In this document: positions 5,716 through 5,781 of the stretch, in pieces
Position numbering within the stretch: position 1 is the first letter of the stretch
Layout: every line of letters starts with the position of its first letter
DNA from: Clostridiales bacterium UBA4821
GTDB taxonomy: Bacteria > Bacillota > Clostridia > Acetivibrionales > UBA4821
Reading direction: 5' to 3'
Assembly (NCBI GenBank): GCA_002402315.1
Contig: DHFP01000027.1
Location: 1-5,781, forward strand
Length of the DNA stretch: 5,781 nt
Notes under the pieces: generated by a model
Databases searched by the model: none
Told to the model about the DNA's origin: nothing
Seen by the model: the letters and a program-made list of their open reading frames with translations, nothing else
Made by a program: the position numbers and the translations under genes

Positions 5716-5733
5716 ATTTTTATGCCCGATTTC
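5690..5733. repeat. Two abutting stem-loops at the integrase 5' end; candidate attachment or control site
   Basis: CAGGC-GGTT-GCCTG (5690-5703) is directly followed by GAAATCGGGCA (5704-5714), an 8-nt loop, and TGCCCGATTTC (5723-5733), an 11-bp perfect stem. No U-tract follows on either strand, so a plain terminator is unlikely. The position at the 5' end of an integrase, where composition also changes, suggests a recombination site, a boundary, or a control element. Confidence 0.6.
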
Positions 5734-5781
5734 GTAATTAAAGGCAAAAGCAGCGTCTTTGGATCCGGCGACGGCGGTTCG
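5722..5781 (+). CDS. Possible start of a plus-strand gene running off the right edge
   Basis: ATG at 5722 opens a frame of 20 codons to the window end. The product starts M-P-D-F-V-I-K-G-K-S and becomes Gly/Ser-rich. The segment is GC-richer than the element. The ATG lies in the second arm of the 11-bp stem-loop and has no clear ribosome site. The opposite strand is also open in the integrase frame, so only one of the two can be real coding sequence. No family recognised. Confidence 0.25.
   Translation, partial: MPDFVIKGKSSVFGSGDGGS

Larger units (their letters stand above)
1..5733. mobile_element. Part of an integrated plasmid/provirus-like element with modification-system cargo
   Basis: A tyrosine integrase at one end, an SF3 replicative helicase, an AbrB regulator and a methyltransferase operon, all on one strand, form a typical integrated archaeal element. 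The right limit is set tentatively at the stem-loops by the integrase; the left limit is outside the window. No structural virus genes are visible, so plasmid and provirus cannot be told apart. Confidence 0.5.

Noticed and set aside
5704..5733. The 11-bp stem-loop as a simple intrinsic terminator
   Set aside because: No U-tract follows on either strand; the only T run is inside the loop.
5550..5747. 65-codon minus-strand ORF in another frame at the integrase 5' end
   Set aside because: It has no ribosome site or recognisable domain and overlaps the integrase frame; weak coding signal only.
1..5781. CRISPR array or insertion-sequence ends
   Set aside because: No regularly spaced direct repeats of CRISPR size, no transposase gene and no matching terminal inverted repeats were seen.

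Overview
The window looks like part of an integrated mobile element (plasmid- or provirus-like) in an archaeon, probably a methanogen. The archaeal assignment is an inference. It rests on the archaeal-style AbrB protein, a leaderless-type TATA promoter in front of it, Shine-Dalgarno sites matching GGAGGTGA, TTG/GTG start codons, and AT-rich spacers. All six well-supported genes lie on the minus strand, so transcription runs from right to left.

Right part (about 3530-5733): a tyrosine recombinase/integrase (4756-5715), a 267-residue protein of unknown function with coiled coil and hydrophobic C-terminus (3905-4708), a 369-bp stretch without a convincing gene but with several inverted repeats (3536-3904), and a D5/P4-type SF3 helicase for element replication (2174-3526). 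The integrase 5' end lies on two abutting stem-loops (5690-5733) and has several ATCGGG repeats. Just outside, composition becomes GC-richer and a plus-strand reading frame opens at 5722, so this may be the element edge or attachment region.

Middle (1804-2173): no gene. It holds a hairpin/U-tract terminator for the helicase (about 2115-2149), a short plus-strand hairpin (2077-2091), and a dense palindrome cluster over the TATA box of the next operon (1820-1880).

Left part (1-1803): what looks like a modification/defence operon. It encodes an AbrB-type regulator (1618-1803), a beta-class amino-methyltransferase that starts 2 nt after the AbrB stop (533-1615), a 79-residue small protein (176-415), and the first 55 codons of a gene running off the left edge (1-167). 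The N-terminus of the last gene resembles GHKL (MutL/MORC-like) ATPases of restriction-modification-type operons. If so, the window shows the promoter-proximal half of a multi-gene restriction system controlled by an AbrB protein instead of a classical C protein. The effector genes would lie left of the window.
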